Made by a program: the position numbers and the translations under genes. A DNA stretch of 64,000 nt from Saprospiraceae bacterium (lineage in GTDB: Bacteria; Bacteroidota; Bacteroidia; Chitinophagales; Saprospiraceae). The DNA is taken from contig JAHDGF010000002.1 of NCBI GenBank assembly GCA_020627785.1, positions 1 through 64,000 on the forward strand. Reading direction: 5' to 3'. Positions 9,553-18,825 of this stretch are shown here, piece after piece. The stretch's first letter is position 1; every line of letters begins with the position of its first letter. A model generated the notes under the pieces. It did not search any database, had not been told where the DNA came from, and worked only from the letters and a program-made list of their open reading frames with translations.

Positions 9553-10689
9553 TTGAGTAAGAAAAAGATCATATTGGTTGCCAATACTACCTGGAATATT
9601 TACAATTTTAGGCTAAATGTATTACAGAAATTAATTTCTGAAGGGCATCAACTTATGGTCATTGCACCAGTGGATGAATACTTAGAGTACAAAGAAAAAT
9701 ATCCTGAGGTAAAACACATTCCACTTAAGTCTATGGACAGAGACAGTAAAAATCCAATCAAGGATTTAATTCTCACCTTAGAACTTTGGAGAAAATATAA
9801 AACTTTCAGGCCCGACCTAGTCATACACTATACTAACAAGCCAAATATCTTTGGAGGAATGGCTGCTAAACTTTTAGGGATAAAATCTATAGCAGTAGTT
9901 ACCGGTTTAGGGTATTCTTTTATTCATGGAGGTGCTCTTAGTTCCGTGGTAAATCAATTATATAAGTTTACTGGAAAATTTCATAGCCGCTTCATTTTTG
10001 AAAATGAAGATGATAAAGAATTATTTATAAACAGTAAGATTGTAGAAAAGGAACAGGCATACTCGGTTAAAGGTTGTGGAGTAGATACAAGTTATTATAC
10101 TCCAAGTCCCAATGGCTTAAACCCAGATAAAATTACTTTCACTTTTGTCGGTCGCTTGCTTTACGACAAGGGAATTACAGAATTCATTTCAGCGGCCAAA
10201 GAAATTAAAAGAGATTTTCCGCAAGCACAATTTGATGTAATCGGTGAATTTGACAGCGATAACCCTTCCAACATAGACAAGGACTATCTTGTTCAATGGG
10301 TTGATAGTGGGGTAATTGATTATAAAGGATTTGTAAGAGACATCCGACCATTTTTAAAACACAGTGATTGCATTGTGCTTCCGTCATATAGAGAAGGAAT
10401 GCCTCGTACAATTTTAGAAGGATTAGCCATGGGAAAACCGGTCATTACCACAGACGTACCTGGTTGTAGAGAAACAGTTGTTCAAGGGACCAATGGCTAC
10501 ATCGTACCTGTCAGAGACAAGGTAGCTCTGAAAAAAGCCATGCAAAATTTAATAAATTTATCACCAAGTGAAAGGAAAGAAATGGGGAGTAAAGGAAGAA
10601 GTCTAGCTGTTAATGTGTTTGATGATAAATTAATCGCAGAAGAAATACATAACATCATTCAACCATTGTTTGATGAAGAAAAAGATTAA
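9553..10689 (+). CDS. Glycosyltransferase family 4 (PglA-like)
   Basis: A 378-residue GT-B glycosyltransferase. The N-terminus ILVANTTWNIYNFRLNVLQKL, with VIHYTNKPNIFGGMAAKLLGI and VVTGLGYSF, is characteristic of the branch that includes PglA. The C-terminal domain carries FTFVGRLLYDKGI and the donor motif EGMPRTILE near 281-289. The only suitable start is TTG at 9553, six bases after the manC stop. The end overlaps the next ATG by 20 nt. Specificity unknown; the family often uses UDP-HexNAc donors. Confidence 0.87.
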   Translation: MSKKKIILVANTTWNIYNFRLNVLQKLISEGHQLMVIAPVDEYLEYKEKYPEVKHIPLKSMDRDSKNPIKDLILTLELWRKYKTFRPDLVIHYTNKPNIFGGMAAKLLGIKSIAVVTGLGYSFIHGGALSSVVNQLYKFTGKFHSRFIFENEDDKELFINSKIVEKEQAYSVKGCGVDTSYYTPSPNGLNPDKITFTFVGRLLYDKGITEFISAAKEIKRDFPQAQFDVIGEFDSDNPSNIDKDYLVQWVDSGVIDYKGFVRDIRPFLKHSDCIVLPSYREGMPRTILEGLAMGKPVITTDVPGCRETVVQGTNGYIVPVRDKVALKKAMQNLINLSPSERKEMGSKGRSLAVNVFDDKLIAEEIHNIIQPLFDEEKD

Positions 10690-11935
10690 ATCGGCGCTTC
10701 TTATTCACTATTACTTTCCACCCATACACTCTATTGGTGTTTTACGCAACTTTTACCTTGCTAAAGAATTTCATAAGAGGTTTGAGACTGTAAAAGTCCT
10801 AACTACTTCTAACCAAAATATTCTTCCTTCAAGCTCAATGCAGGGATTAGAAACGATGGATGTAGAAATTTTAAAAACCAAAGATTACAGGAGTAAAAGA
10901 AGTCAATCAATGCACTTCGATGAAAAGAAAAAGAAAAACGCGTTATTTCAATTTGCGCGTAGAATGATAGACTCTTACCCCTTAAATATTTTAATCGGTG
11001 AAGGTGGTAGCACTTATATAAAAGAAGGTATTAAGAAAGGAAGTGAATTTCTAAAACAAAATCCTCAAGCATTCATTTTTACATCTTTTAGACCATATGC
11101 AGATTTATACATTGGTGCTCAATTAAAGAAAAAATTTCCGAACGTAAAATGGGTCGTTGATTTTAGAGACTTGCATGTTGACCCAATGTATAAAAATGTA
11201 AATTTCCCAAATTTTCAGATTCGTAAGAATAAAAATTTACTTTCTAATGCTGAATTCATAACTACCATTTCGAATGGGCTAGGATCCAAATTGGCAAAGT
11301 ACAACAAGGAGGTATTAACCATCTACAATGGAATCCATAAACGTGCAAAAAAACAAAAGAGGAAGTCAGAAAAATTCAACATCTGTTACACAGGCTCACT
11401 CTTTGGCGACAAACGAGATCCAAGTCCATTATTAGAATGGCTGTCGAATCAAAAAAATAATATTGACCATGGCAACATCGAAATCCATTATGCTGGAAAA
11501 GATGGAGCACTCTTTCAAGATTATGTGGATAAATATGGATTAAAAAACTCTTTCATTAATCATGGAATGATAACCCATACTGAAGCGAAAAAATTACAGG
11601 AAAGATCTCATATTAATTTACTTCTTACAAGTGTTACAAAAGGATATGAAGGAGTACTTACTGGAAAACTATTTGAATACTTGGGTGGCACTAGCCCAAT
11701 TTTAGCCATCGTTAAAGGTGGTAGAGACAAAGAATTAGAAAGCATCTTAAGGCAAACTGAAGCTGGAATCGTTATCTCTGATGGCAATGACTGGCAATCA
11801 AAATTTTCATCTTGGTATTTAGCTTGGGTAAATAAAAATCTGATTACGATAGACCAAAATAAAGTTCAATCATTATTTAGTTGGGAAAAATCTGTCGATC
11901 AATTGATAGCAAAACTAGAATTCAATGAGCTATAA
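10670..11935 (+). CDS. Glycosyltransferase (GT4-like)
   Basis: A 421-residue protein starting with ALLIHYYFPPIHSIGVLRNFYLAKEF, the acceptor-domain opening of a GT4-like family frequent in polysaccharide loci. It continues with KWVVDFRDLHVDP, FNICYTGSLFGDKRDPSPLL and GVLTGKLFEYLGGTSPILAIV, the last being the donor-domain motif. The product is basic, Lys-rich and encoded by visibly A-rich DNA. Two ATG codons start it (10670, 10673). It overlaps the previous gene by 20 nt and the next by 11 nt. Confidence 0.78.
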   Translation: MMKKKIKSALLIHYYFPPIHSIGVLRNFYLAKEFHKRFETVKVLTTSNQNILPSSSMQGLETMDVEILKTKDYRSKRSQSMHFDEKKKKNALFQFARRMIDSYPLNILIGEGGSTYIKEGIKKGSEFLKQNPQAFIFTSFRPYADLYIGAQLKKKFPNVKWVVDFRDLHVDPMYKNVNFPNFQIRKNKNLLSNAEFITTISNGLGSKLAKYNKEVLTIYNGIHKRAKKQKRKSEKFNICYTGSLFGDKRDPSPLLEWLSNQKNNIDHGNIEIHYAGKDGALFQDYVDKYGLKNSFINHGMITHTEAKKLQERSHINLLLTSVTKGYEGVLTGKLFEYLGGTSPILAIVKGGRDKELESILRQTEAGIVISDGNDWQSKFSSWYLAWVNKNLITIDQNKVQSLFSWEKSVDQLIAKLEFNEL

Positions 11936-13013
11936 AATATTACATATTGTCGGAAATAGACCGCATTTAATAAAGCTTGCACCAGTTTCTAGAGCTATTA
12001 AAAAAGAAACTCAACTAAAACAATTAATCGTTCACACCGGTCAACATTATGATGAAATGATGTCTGATCATTTTATAAAACAATTAGGACTACCTACCCC
12101 CTCATACAATCTTGAAATTGGGTCAAGTGGTGCCTTACGGCAAATGGGGACGACATTGATAAAACTAGAGGACATTTTAAAAATAGAAATTCCTGATCTA
12201 ATTTTAGTTTATGGCGACACCAACTCAACCGCTGCTGGAGCAATCGCCGCTGCTAAATCAAACATTCCGCTGGGCCATGTAGAGTCGGGTTTGCGGGAAT
12301 TTGATAAACAGATTCCAGAAGAAGTAAATAAACTTATTACAGATTCTGTAACGGATCTCTTTTTTGTGCCAACGCATACTGGCATCATGAACTTAAAAAA
12401 CGAAGGAAAAGAAAATCACGTTTTCCATACTGGAGATGTTGGGCTTGACCTTGTTTTTCAAAGTGAAAAAGAAATACAACTTGCTGAGTCAATTCTTGGT
12501 CAAAATAATTTAGAGAAGAACAGCTACATATTAATGACCTGTCATCGAGCAAATAACACCGCAAGCAAAGATAAATTGCAAGCGATTTTAGAAGCTGCCA
12601 ATGAACTAAATCAAAAAATATTTTTTCCCATTCATCCGAGAACAGCTAATGCAATTGAAGCATATAATTTAGGGCATCTCATTAGTAATGTGAATTGGAT
12701 TGTTCATGAGCCTATTGGATTCTTTGAAACGCAAGCTCTGATAAAGAATGCAAGATTCTGTCTTACAGACTCTGGAGGGATTATAAAAGAATCATATTTT
12801 CATGAAACTCCCGCAATCATTACGGACGTCCAGACTGAATGGTTAGAAACCATAGAAGAAGGATGGTGTCATGTAGCCGGACCCAACAAACATAAAATAC
12901 TTGAGCTAGCTAAAACCATTAAACCAGGTATAAAAGGGAAGAAATCATTAGGAGATGGACGTGCTTCAAATAAAATCGTAGAAATAATTGTAAATTTCCT
13001 CTCTACAAAATAA
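11925..13013 (+). CDS. wecB: UDP-N-acetylglucosamine 2-epimerase (non-hydrolysing type)
   Basis: Interconverts UDP-GlcNAc and UDP-ManNAc, or a related UDP-HexNAc pair. The 362-residue sequence keeps the residues that matter in WecB: Asp98 in VYGDTNST, Glu120 in HVESGLR, Glu132/133 in PEEVNK and His207 in TCHRANN. The opening loop is GNRPHLIK rather than the usual GTRPEAIK, so it is a divergent member and a variant substrate is possible. SGGIIKES near 283 corresponds to the SGG(I/L)QEE nucleotide-binding loop. Followed after 3 nt by the deacetylase gene, which suggests a linked amino-sugar pathway. Confidence 0.85.
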   Translation: MSYKILHIVGNRPHLIKLAPVSRAIKKETQLKQLIVHTGQHYDEMMSDHFIKQLGLPTPSYNLEIGSSGALRQMGTTLIKLEDILKIEIPDLILVYGDTNSTAAGAIAAAKSNIPLGHVESGLREFDKQIPEEVNKLITDSVTDLFFVPTHTGIMNLKNEGKENHVFHTGDVGLDLVFQSEKEIQLAESILGQNNLEKNSYILMTCHRANNTASKDKLQAILEAANELNQKIFFPIHPRTANAIEAYNLGHLISNVNWIVHEPIGFFETQALIKNARFCLTDSGGIIKESYFHETPAIITDVQTEWLETIEEGWCHVAGPNKHKILELAKTIKPGIKGKKSLGDGRASNKIVEIIVNFLSTK

Positions 13014-13016
13014 CAA

Positions 13017-13652
13017 ATGCAATTTAAGGACAAGAAAGTCATAATATTAGCTCCACATACGGATGATGGAGAACTGGGTTGTGGTGCTACCATTGCAAAA
13101 ATTTTAGAAGAAGGTGCTCAAGTACATTATGTTGCCTTATCAACTGCAGAAGAATCTGTTCCTGAGGGCTTCCCAAAAAATAGACTTGAAATCGAAGTCC
13201 GTGAAGCAACAAAAAAACTGGGAATACCTGAGGAAAACTTATTTGTACTTCAGCATCAAGTAAGGAAGTTAAATTACGTGCGACAAGAAATTTTAGAATC
13301 CTTAATTGAAATTAGAAATAAAGTAAAACCGGATATGGTTTTCTTACCTTCTTCTAAAGACATTCATCAGGACCACATCACTGTCACCCAAGAGGGAATA
13401 AGAGCATTTAAGTTCAGCACAATTTTAGGGTATGAACTGATATGGAACAACCTTAGCTTTTCAACCGATTGCTTTATACGTGTAACAAAAGAACAGGTCG
13501 ACAAAAAAATTGAAGCCTTAGCATGTTACGAAACTCAAGATGGAAAAAATTACATGGATCCTGATTTTATTCGTTCCTTGGCTAAAATAAGAGGCACACA
13601 AATAGGTAGTGATTTTGCTGAAGCTTTTGAATTAATTCGATGGATTATTTAA
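13017..13652 (+). CDS. PIG-L/LmbE-family N-deacetylase
   Basis: A 211-residue zinc-dependent deacetylase. APHTDDGELGCG (residues 12-23) is the family's metal and catalytic motif (His14, Asp16, Asp17), and IHQDH at 116-120 supplies the third zinc ligand. Relatives remove an N-acetyl group from GlcNAc-containing lipids, mycothiol precursors or UDP-sugars. Located between the WecB-type epimerase and a WbqC-like gene, it likely frees the amine of a HexNAc residue or sugar nucleotide for re-modification. It overlaps the next gene by 13 nt. Confidence 0.87.
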   Translation: MQFKDKKVIILAPHTDDGELGCGATIAKILEEGAQVHYVALSTAEESVPEGFPKNRLEIEVREATKKLGIPEENLFVLQHQVRKLNYVRQEILESLIEIRNKVKPDMVFLPSSKDIHQDHITVTQEGIRAFKFSTILGYELIWNNLSFSTDCFIRVTKEQVDKKIEALACYETQDGKNYMDPDFIRSLAKIRGTQIGSDFAEAFELIRWII

Positions 13653-14395
13653 ATAATTCTGTAGCAATACATCAACCCAATTACTTACCGTGGTTGGGAT
13701 ATTTTTATAAAATTTACTTAGTCAATCATTTTATTTTTCATGACAATGTTGATTTAAACCAACGTTCGTACACCAAGCGTACGCTTGTCAGAAAAGAAAG
13801 AATGAAAGAAGATACACAATGGCTGATCATACCTATTGAAAAATCTAATAATAAAAAAATTACTGCTGCCAAGATAACAGATGGAAACAAAGCAATTGGT
13901 AAACATTTGAGGAAACTCAAATACATCTATAAAGAATCTGAATTTTTTCAAGAATGCTTCCCCTTTATTGAAAATTTACTTTGGGTAACTGTTAAAGAAA
14001 GAAACAAATTAGCAGACTTTAATATTAATTGTTTAGAATCCATAAGTCATGAGTTAGGATTAAATACCAAGTTCTCGAGATCTAGTGAATATAATTTAGA
14101 AGGCTACAAAAGCAACTTAAACATGCAGCTAATCAAAACAGTAAGTGGCTCCATATATATATCTGGGACTGGTGCTAAAAAATATCAAGAAGAAAAGCTT
14201 TTCCAAGAAAACAATATCAACTTAATTTACTCAAATGTAAATGAATACTTAAAGTCAAACCCATATGCGCAAGGACATGAGCCTAGTCTCATGGGTCTTA
14301 GTATTATCGATGCTTGGATGAACTTAGGTAAAGTAGGCATACTAAAGCTATTCGAAAAAATGTTGAATAATCTAAAAGAAAAATCCTCGCAATGA
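13640..14395 (+). CDS. WbqC-like family protein
   Basis: A 251-residue protein whose N-terminus AIHQPNYLPWLGYFYKI (9-25) followed by FHDNVDLNQRSYTKRTLV is the hallmark of the WbqC-like family from O-antigen and capsule clusters. The biochemical role of the family is not firmly known to me; association with modified amino sugars has been proposed from genome context. The ATG is inside the deacetylase gene (13-nt overlap) and the stop overlaps the next start (ATGA), so all three are probably translated as a unit. Confidence 0.85.
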   Translation: MDYLNNSVAIHQPNYLPWLGYFYKIYLVNHFIFHDNVDLNQRSYTKRTLVRKERMKEDTQWLIIPIEKSNNKKITAAKITDGNKAIGKHLRKLKYIYKESEFFQECFPFIENLLWVTVKERNKLADFNINCLESISHELGLNTKFSRSSEYNLEGYKSNLNMQLIKTVSGSIYISGTGAKKYQEEKLFQENNINLIYSNVNEYLKSNPYAQGHEPSLMGLSIIDAWMNLGKVGILKLFEKMLNNLKEKSSQ

Positions 14396-14961
14396 AATTG
14401 TACTTTATAATTTTCTCTGTTTGCATCTTAGGAAGTTCTTGCAAGACTATTCAAGATTTTTCTCAAGAAGCAGAAGATCAAAGAATCGAAAAGTTAAACT
14501 TCCCTGTAGATTGGTCTGGAAAATGGCGGGGCGATTTAAAAGTGTACTCGGGCTTAGGCTTACAATACACAATCAAAATGGAACTACATTTAATTCCACA
14601 AGAAAATTCAGAAAACTATGATTATACAATTATCTATGATAGTCCTGAAAGATTTGATAAGCGATTATATGAATTGATCGTAGTCGATCAGTCACAGGGA
14701 CTTTATCTTTTAGATGAAAAGAACACCATTCTAATTGAAAGCTATTTCATGGGAGGAAAATGGTTTCAGCGATTCGATGTCGTAGAAAACTTACTTGTTT
14801 GTAGCATAGAACAAATTGGAGATCAACTGGTTTGGGAAATTACTTCTGGCAAGACTGAGGCAATAAGTACAACCGGAGATACGAGTCTTGAAGATATTTT
14901 TGAAGTGAACACCTACCCTGTGGGAGTGTATCAAAAAGCAATCCTTAGCAAATATCAGTAA
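14392..14961 (+). CDS. Putative lipoprotein, end of glycan operon
   Basis: A 189-residue protein with a lipoprotein signal: a hydrophobic stretch, then the lipobox LGSSC with Cys17 as the lipidated residue. The mature part is predicted beta-rich (FPVDWSGKWRGDLKVYSGLGLQYTIKMELHLIP, then YDYTIIYD) and resembles small beta-barrel or lipocalin-like surface proteins, but no family is recognised. Its position as the last coupled gene (4-nt overlap with WbqC) suggests a role in glycan assembly or anchoring, though it may just share the transcript. Its stop overlaps the converging gene by 7 nt. Confidence 0.7.
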   Translation: MKLYFIIFSVCILGSSCKTIQDFSQEAEDQRIEKLNFPVDWSGKWRGDLKVYSGLGLQYTIKMELHLIPQENSENYDYTIIYDSPERFDKRLYELIVVDQSQGLYLLDEKNTILIESYFMGGKWFQRFDVVENLLVCSIEQIGDQLVWEITSGKTEAISTTGDTSLEDIFEVNTYPVGVYQKAILSKYQ

Positions 14962-15881
14962 AGAGTCCCAACACCACTGAGCAACAACCAATAATTCTTT
15001 AAAGATTCAAAAACCTTTCCGCCTGTTAATTGAAACAAGTGCTCAAGCTGATAGGCATGTATTTCTTGATAATGAGAGTTTGCTAAGTCAGGAATATTGA
15101 TTGAATATTTTAAATACATTCCTTTATGATACTCTGGCATTGCAATAAGCACTGAATTTAATCCCAACATTGCTTGCTCTTTATAACCACCGTCAAAATA
15201 GGCTAATTCTGTTAAGGTTATCAGAAAAAACAAATAACCATTCAAAACTCCCCTACCTTTTTCACATGGGTATTCTTCAATCCAATATTGATTGCCACCA
15301 TCCATTGAAGTATACAATCCATTCTTTTTATCAAAACAAAAATTAATACACTCCTTTGCTATGTGTAAATGTTCTTGATTTTTTTCTTCTTTAAATTTTC
15401 TTAGATATACCGCTGCAATTATTCCTTGAGCTAACCCAGATACCCAAGGACTCGTTAATTTAAACCTTTTAAAGTCATGAGTGTATTCCCAATAGCTTCC
15501 CGAATTATTGGATAATCTATGTGCTTCTAAGAATTCCCATTGTTTATGAAATTTTAAATAATCCTCCTCAGAATTTGAACGTAAATATCTATTGTAACTA
15601 TACAAAGCATATGTTGCAGGTGTCAATGGATTTTCAACCCCACCCTTTTCACCAAGCGCAACCCCTTCATCAAAATTTAATTTATTTTCAAGATCCGTTT
15701 GAAAGCCAAGAGATATAAATTCATCCTGAAATTTTGATTGAAATTCCAAAGGGTGTTTATTCACCAAATCTCTAATTAAGGCTTGTTGTTTTTCTTCTTT
15801 TAATATTCCACTATGATGTGCATAGCCAAACATTTTGCGAATAACTTTCTCTGTATAATATGTCTTAATTCTTTTTGCCAA
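14955..15881 (-). CDS. D-glucuronyl C5-epimerase C-terminal-domain protein
   Basis: A 308-residue protein matching the catalytic C-terminal domain of heparosan-type glucuronyl C5-epimerases: SPWVSGLAQG (144-153), YWIEEYP (199-205), VLNGYLFFLITLTEL (212-226) and HYQEIHAYQLEHLF. The eukaryotic enzyme turns glucuronate into iduronate inside a polymer and has the same W-EEYP...VLNGF arrangement. No signal peptide is visible, so it would act in the cytoplasm or belong to a different substrate class. Start is TTG at 15881, 2 nt after the GNAT stop. It converges onto the glycan operon, which fits a glycan-modifying role. Confidence 0.8.
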   Translation of the reverse strand: MAKRIKTYYTEKVIRKMFGYAHHSGILKEEKQQALIRDLVNKHPLEFQSKFQDEFISLGFQTDLENKLNFDEGVALGEKGGVENPLTPATYALYSYNRYLRSNSEEDYLKFHKQWEFLEAHRLSNNSGSYWEYTHDFKRFKLTSPWVSGLAQGIIAAVYLRKFKEEKNQEHLHIAKECINFCFDKKNGLYTSMDGGNQYWIEEYPCEKGRGVLNGYLFFLITLTELAYFDGGYKEQAMLGLNSVLIAMPEYHKGMYLKYSINIPDLANSHYQEIHAYQLEHLFQLTGGKVFESLKNYWLLLSGVGTLY

Positions 15882-15883
15882 AA

Positions 15884-16408
15884 TTATGTAGATGGAAAAA
15901 ACTTAGGATTCAACAATCCATATCTTATCTCATCTAAGTAGACCCCATTTTTAATGACAGATTTTTTACCAACTCCTTCCGCAATGAACCCTACTTTTTC
16001 TAACACTTTACAAGAAGCCTTATTGAAATCAAAAACAGAAGTATACAAACGTTTCACTTCCGTAACATTGAAAGCATGGTCAACCACTAATTTCACCGCA
16101 CTACTGGTAATCCCTTTTCCCCAAAAAGGTTCTCCTAACCAATATCCTATTTCCGCAGAATGGCGGTAAACATCCGTTTGCATATTGAATCCTACAAGTC
16201 CGGCAAACTCATTTTCAAAAAGGATTGCAAAATCAGTTTTGGGGTCTTTTACTTGAGTTGAATCAATGTGATTTTGAGCATCTTCTAGAGAATAAGGATG
16301 AGGAATGTAATCTCTTAAGTTATCCCATATCTTCTTATTATTTATATACTTAGCGAGTAGCTCTGCGTCCGATTTTAATAAATGTCTAATTGAAACTTTT
16401 GGATTCAT
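15884..16408 (-). CDS. GNAT-family N-acetyltransferase (RimJ/RimL type)
   Basis: About 174 residues from the ATG at 16408. IRHLLKSDAELLAKYINNKKIWDNLRDY, the core AEIGYWLGEPFWGKGITSSAVKLV (acetyl-CoA loop) and NKASCKVLEKVGFIAEGVGKKSVIKNGVYLDEIRYGLL are typical of RimJ/RimL-like acetyltransferases that acetylate protein N-termini or small amines. An upstream in-frame TTG (16414) is possible, but ATG 16408 overlaps the TonB receptor stop by one base (TAATG) and is preferred. Target unknown. Confidence 0.85.
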   Translation of the reverse strand: MNPKVSIRHLLKSDAELLAKYINNKKIWDNLRDYIPHPYSLEDAQNHIDSTQVKDPKTDFAILFENEFAGLVGFNMQTDVYRHSAEIGYWLGEPFWGKGITSSAVKLVVDHAFNVTEVKRLYTSVFDFNKASCKVLEKVGFIAEGVGKKSVIKNGVYLDEIRYGLLNPKFFPST

Positions 16409-18825
16409 TACCAAGTATAATTTACTGACAATATAAAATTTCTTCCAGCTCCACTTACCCCTGAGGCAAAAGGTCGATAGTGTTGGTCTAATATATTTTC
16501 AACAGATCCTTTAATCCTCCATCGTTCGGTTATCTGATAGCTGCTATATAAATTTAAAGTCTGCCATGCTGGAGTACCAATATCCAAAGCATGTTCGGGA
16601 TTATCTGCAGAGCCACCATACTCCTCTATTGGTTTGAATCCATTGTAAAGCAGATTTAAACTTCCCTCCCATTTATTTTTAGCATATCTCACTTCTGCTT
16701 TTCCATACAAAGGTGGAATGTGATCAAGAGGTTGTTCTACGTTATCACTTCCAATAGAATTTCCTTTGGTGTAATTAATAGAGCCCTCCACAGAAAGAGC
16801 TTCATTAAATTTATATTCAGCTAAAGCCGAAAAACCAAAAACTGTTCCTTGCTTATCATTGACATTGGCCGTTACTTGTAAAGTGTCTTGGTCAATAATA
16901 TACATGGGTGAACCATCTGGCAATGTAAAATCTCGACGAACAATGATGTCGTTTATTTGGCTATAGAACCCAGAAACACCAAAAGACATTTTCTTGGTAT
17001 TGTAGGCGAGATTCAACTCAAAGTTTAAAACTTTTTCTGGATTCAATTCTGTATTCGGCACAGTAATCTCATCCGCTTGTACACGCACCTTTGCTAGATC
17101 ATCAACATTGGGCGCTCTGAAAGAAGTACCAGCTAATAATTTAACTTCCCAAGGCTTAGCATTTAAGTTTAGCCCTGTCATCCAAACCAATGAACTATTG
17201 GAATTATTAATATTACTATAATAGAACGTTGGCCAAGCTATCGGGTCGCTTTGAGAAAAACTAAAGTTTGTACTTTGATTTGAGGCTCTAAGTCCTACAT
17301 TCCATAGTAATAAATCTGGGATTAAATCCATTCTTACATTACCATATATTCCAGACTGATGAAGATTACTGCCATTGCTTGGATACCTAGTCAATGTAGG
17401 TCTTCTTTCTTGACGAAAGATAAATTCCTCTGCGAATGAATCCAAAATGTTTAAATAATATGATCCACCGTATTCTAAATTTATTCTAGGAGTTACTGCC
17501 TTTTTAAAATCCAAATTAGAACCAAAAATATTTAGATCTTCAAATTGACCAGTAAACCATTCAGATCCGAAATTTCTAGAAAATCTTGATTCATCAATTC
17601 GTTGATAAGAAAGATTAAACAAGGCTTGATCAAATAATTTTGTCGTCTTAGTTATTTCAATATTAGGGCTAATTAAAGCTCTTACTTGCGGTCCATAATA
17701 CCACTCAGCAAATCTTGGTAAAGAGTCTCTAACCTCCGTTAAAAAGTCATAACGAGGAATATTGGTAGAGTTACTGTACTGAATGTTTAATCCCAGATTT
17801 ACTCCTGGCTTTACTTTATATATCACCTTCTGCAAAAAATCAAATTGACCATAACCTGTACCTAATTGTAAATTTGGATCACTATTAGTTCTGACAATAT
17901 CTTCTCCATTATTTCTAGGTTCGACATAAAACGGCCTTTGGCCCCAAGTTGGATATTCGGATGAGCGTCTACTACCAGTCCGTAAATCTGAAAATCCAGA
18001 AATTGAAACACTTGTAAGACCTGCAAGATTTTTACCGTTAGAATAACTTAGGTGGCTATGTATTCTCCTTTCCAAATTTGCGGAAGCGAATCGAAAATCA
18101 AAAACACCTTCATCTGATTCAGCATCAATGATAGGATTCATGGTTCTAAAGTGAATGACACCGCCTAATGCATCACTTCCATACAATAAGGAACCTGGAC
18201 CAAATATTAATTCTGCTCGATTTAAAACTGCAGGATCAATGGTAATGGCATTCTGTAAATGACCACCTCGATAAATGGCATTGTTCATTCGTACACCATC
18301 TACAACAAGTAATATTTTATTAGCTTCAAAACCTCTTATAACTGGACTTCCTCCGCCCATTTGAGATTTTTGAACATAGACGTTTCCACTTTTAGCTAAA
18401 GCATCCGCTGAGGTCTGAGATTCTGATCGAGCAATTTCCTTTGATGAAATACTTTCGATCCTAAAAGGCATTTCTTCGGCTCGACTATTTGTTCTTCCGA
18501 CTACAATAATTTCTTCAAGCAATTCATCGGATGAAATTAATTGTACGATAAAATTGGTTTCTGTTAACTCTTCCAGAGTAAGCGACAGATCATTGAAGCC
18601 GAGATATGAAAATAAAATGGTTTTAAATTGTTGTCCATTTAAGTCAACTTTCCCATCACCATCTGTAGATAATTTTGGGGTTCCATCAATAGATATGTTG
18701 ACACCTGGTAATCCCTGGTTACTCTCATCTACGACTTGTATCGCTTGCGCAAATGTGTTATTCTGAATTAAAAACAAAAATATACTAAGCCTTAGGCATG
18801 CGTATAGCAAAGGTAGTCCCCTCAT
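16408..18825 (-). CDS. TonB-dependent outer-membrane receptor (hemoglobin/transferrin-type)
   Basis: An 805-residue receptor. It has a signal peptide (1-27), a carboxypeptidase-D-like regulatory beta domain (about 28-105), then a plug with SPVIRGFEANKILLVVDGVRMNNAIYRGGHLQNAITID and GPGSLLYGSDALGGVIHF. The plug wording matches the TonB-dependent hemoglobin/transferrin/lactoferrin receptor family. The remaining ~570 residues form the beta-barrel and end in NYTW, the aromatic C-terminus needed for Bam insertion. A haem or metal ligand is plausible but unproven. The ATG lies 41 nt inside the histidine kinase gene, implying co-transcription. Confidence 0.9.
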   Translation of the reverse strand: MRGLPLLYACLRLSIFLFLIQNNTFAQAIQVVDESNQGLPGVNISIDGTPKLSTDGDGKVDLNGQQFKTILFSYLGFNDLSLTLEELTETNFIVQLISSDELLEEIIVVGRTNSRAEEMPFRIESISSKEIARSESQTSADALAKSGNVYVQKSQMGGGSPVIRGFEANKILLVVDGVRMNNAIYRGGHLQNAITIDPAVLNRAELIFGPGSLLYGSDALGGVIHFRTMNPIIDAESDEGVFDFRFASANLERRIHSHLSYSNGKNLAGLTSVSISGFSDLRTGSRRSSEYPTWGQRPFYVEPRNNGEDIVRTNSDPNLQLGTGYGQFDFLQKVIYKVKPGVNLGLNIQYSNSTNIPRYDFLTEVRDSLPRFAEWYYGPQVRALISPNIEITKTTKLFDQALFNLSYQRIDESRFSRNFGSEWFTGQFEDLNIFGSNLDFKKAVTPRINLEYGGSYYLNILDSFAEEFIFRQERRPTLTRYPSNGSNLHQSGIYGNVRMDLIPDLLLWNVGLRASNQSTNFSFSQSDPIAWPTFYYSNINNSNSSLVWMTGLNLNAKPWEVKLLAGTSFRAPNVDDLAKVRVQADEITVPNTELNPEKVLNFELNLAYNTKKMSFGVSGFYSQINDIIVRRDFTLPDGSPMYIIDQDTLQVTANVNDKQGTVFGFSALAEYKFNEALSVEGSINYTKGNSIGSDNVEQPLDHIPPLYGKAEVRYAKNKWEGSLNLLYNGFKPIEEYGGSADNPEHALDIGTPAWQTLNLYSSYQITERWRIKGSVENILDQHYRPFASGVSGAGRNFILSVNYTW

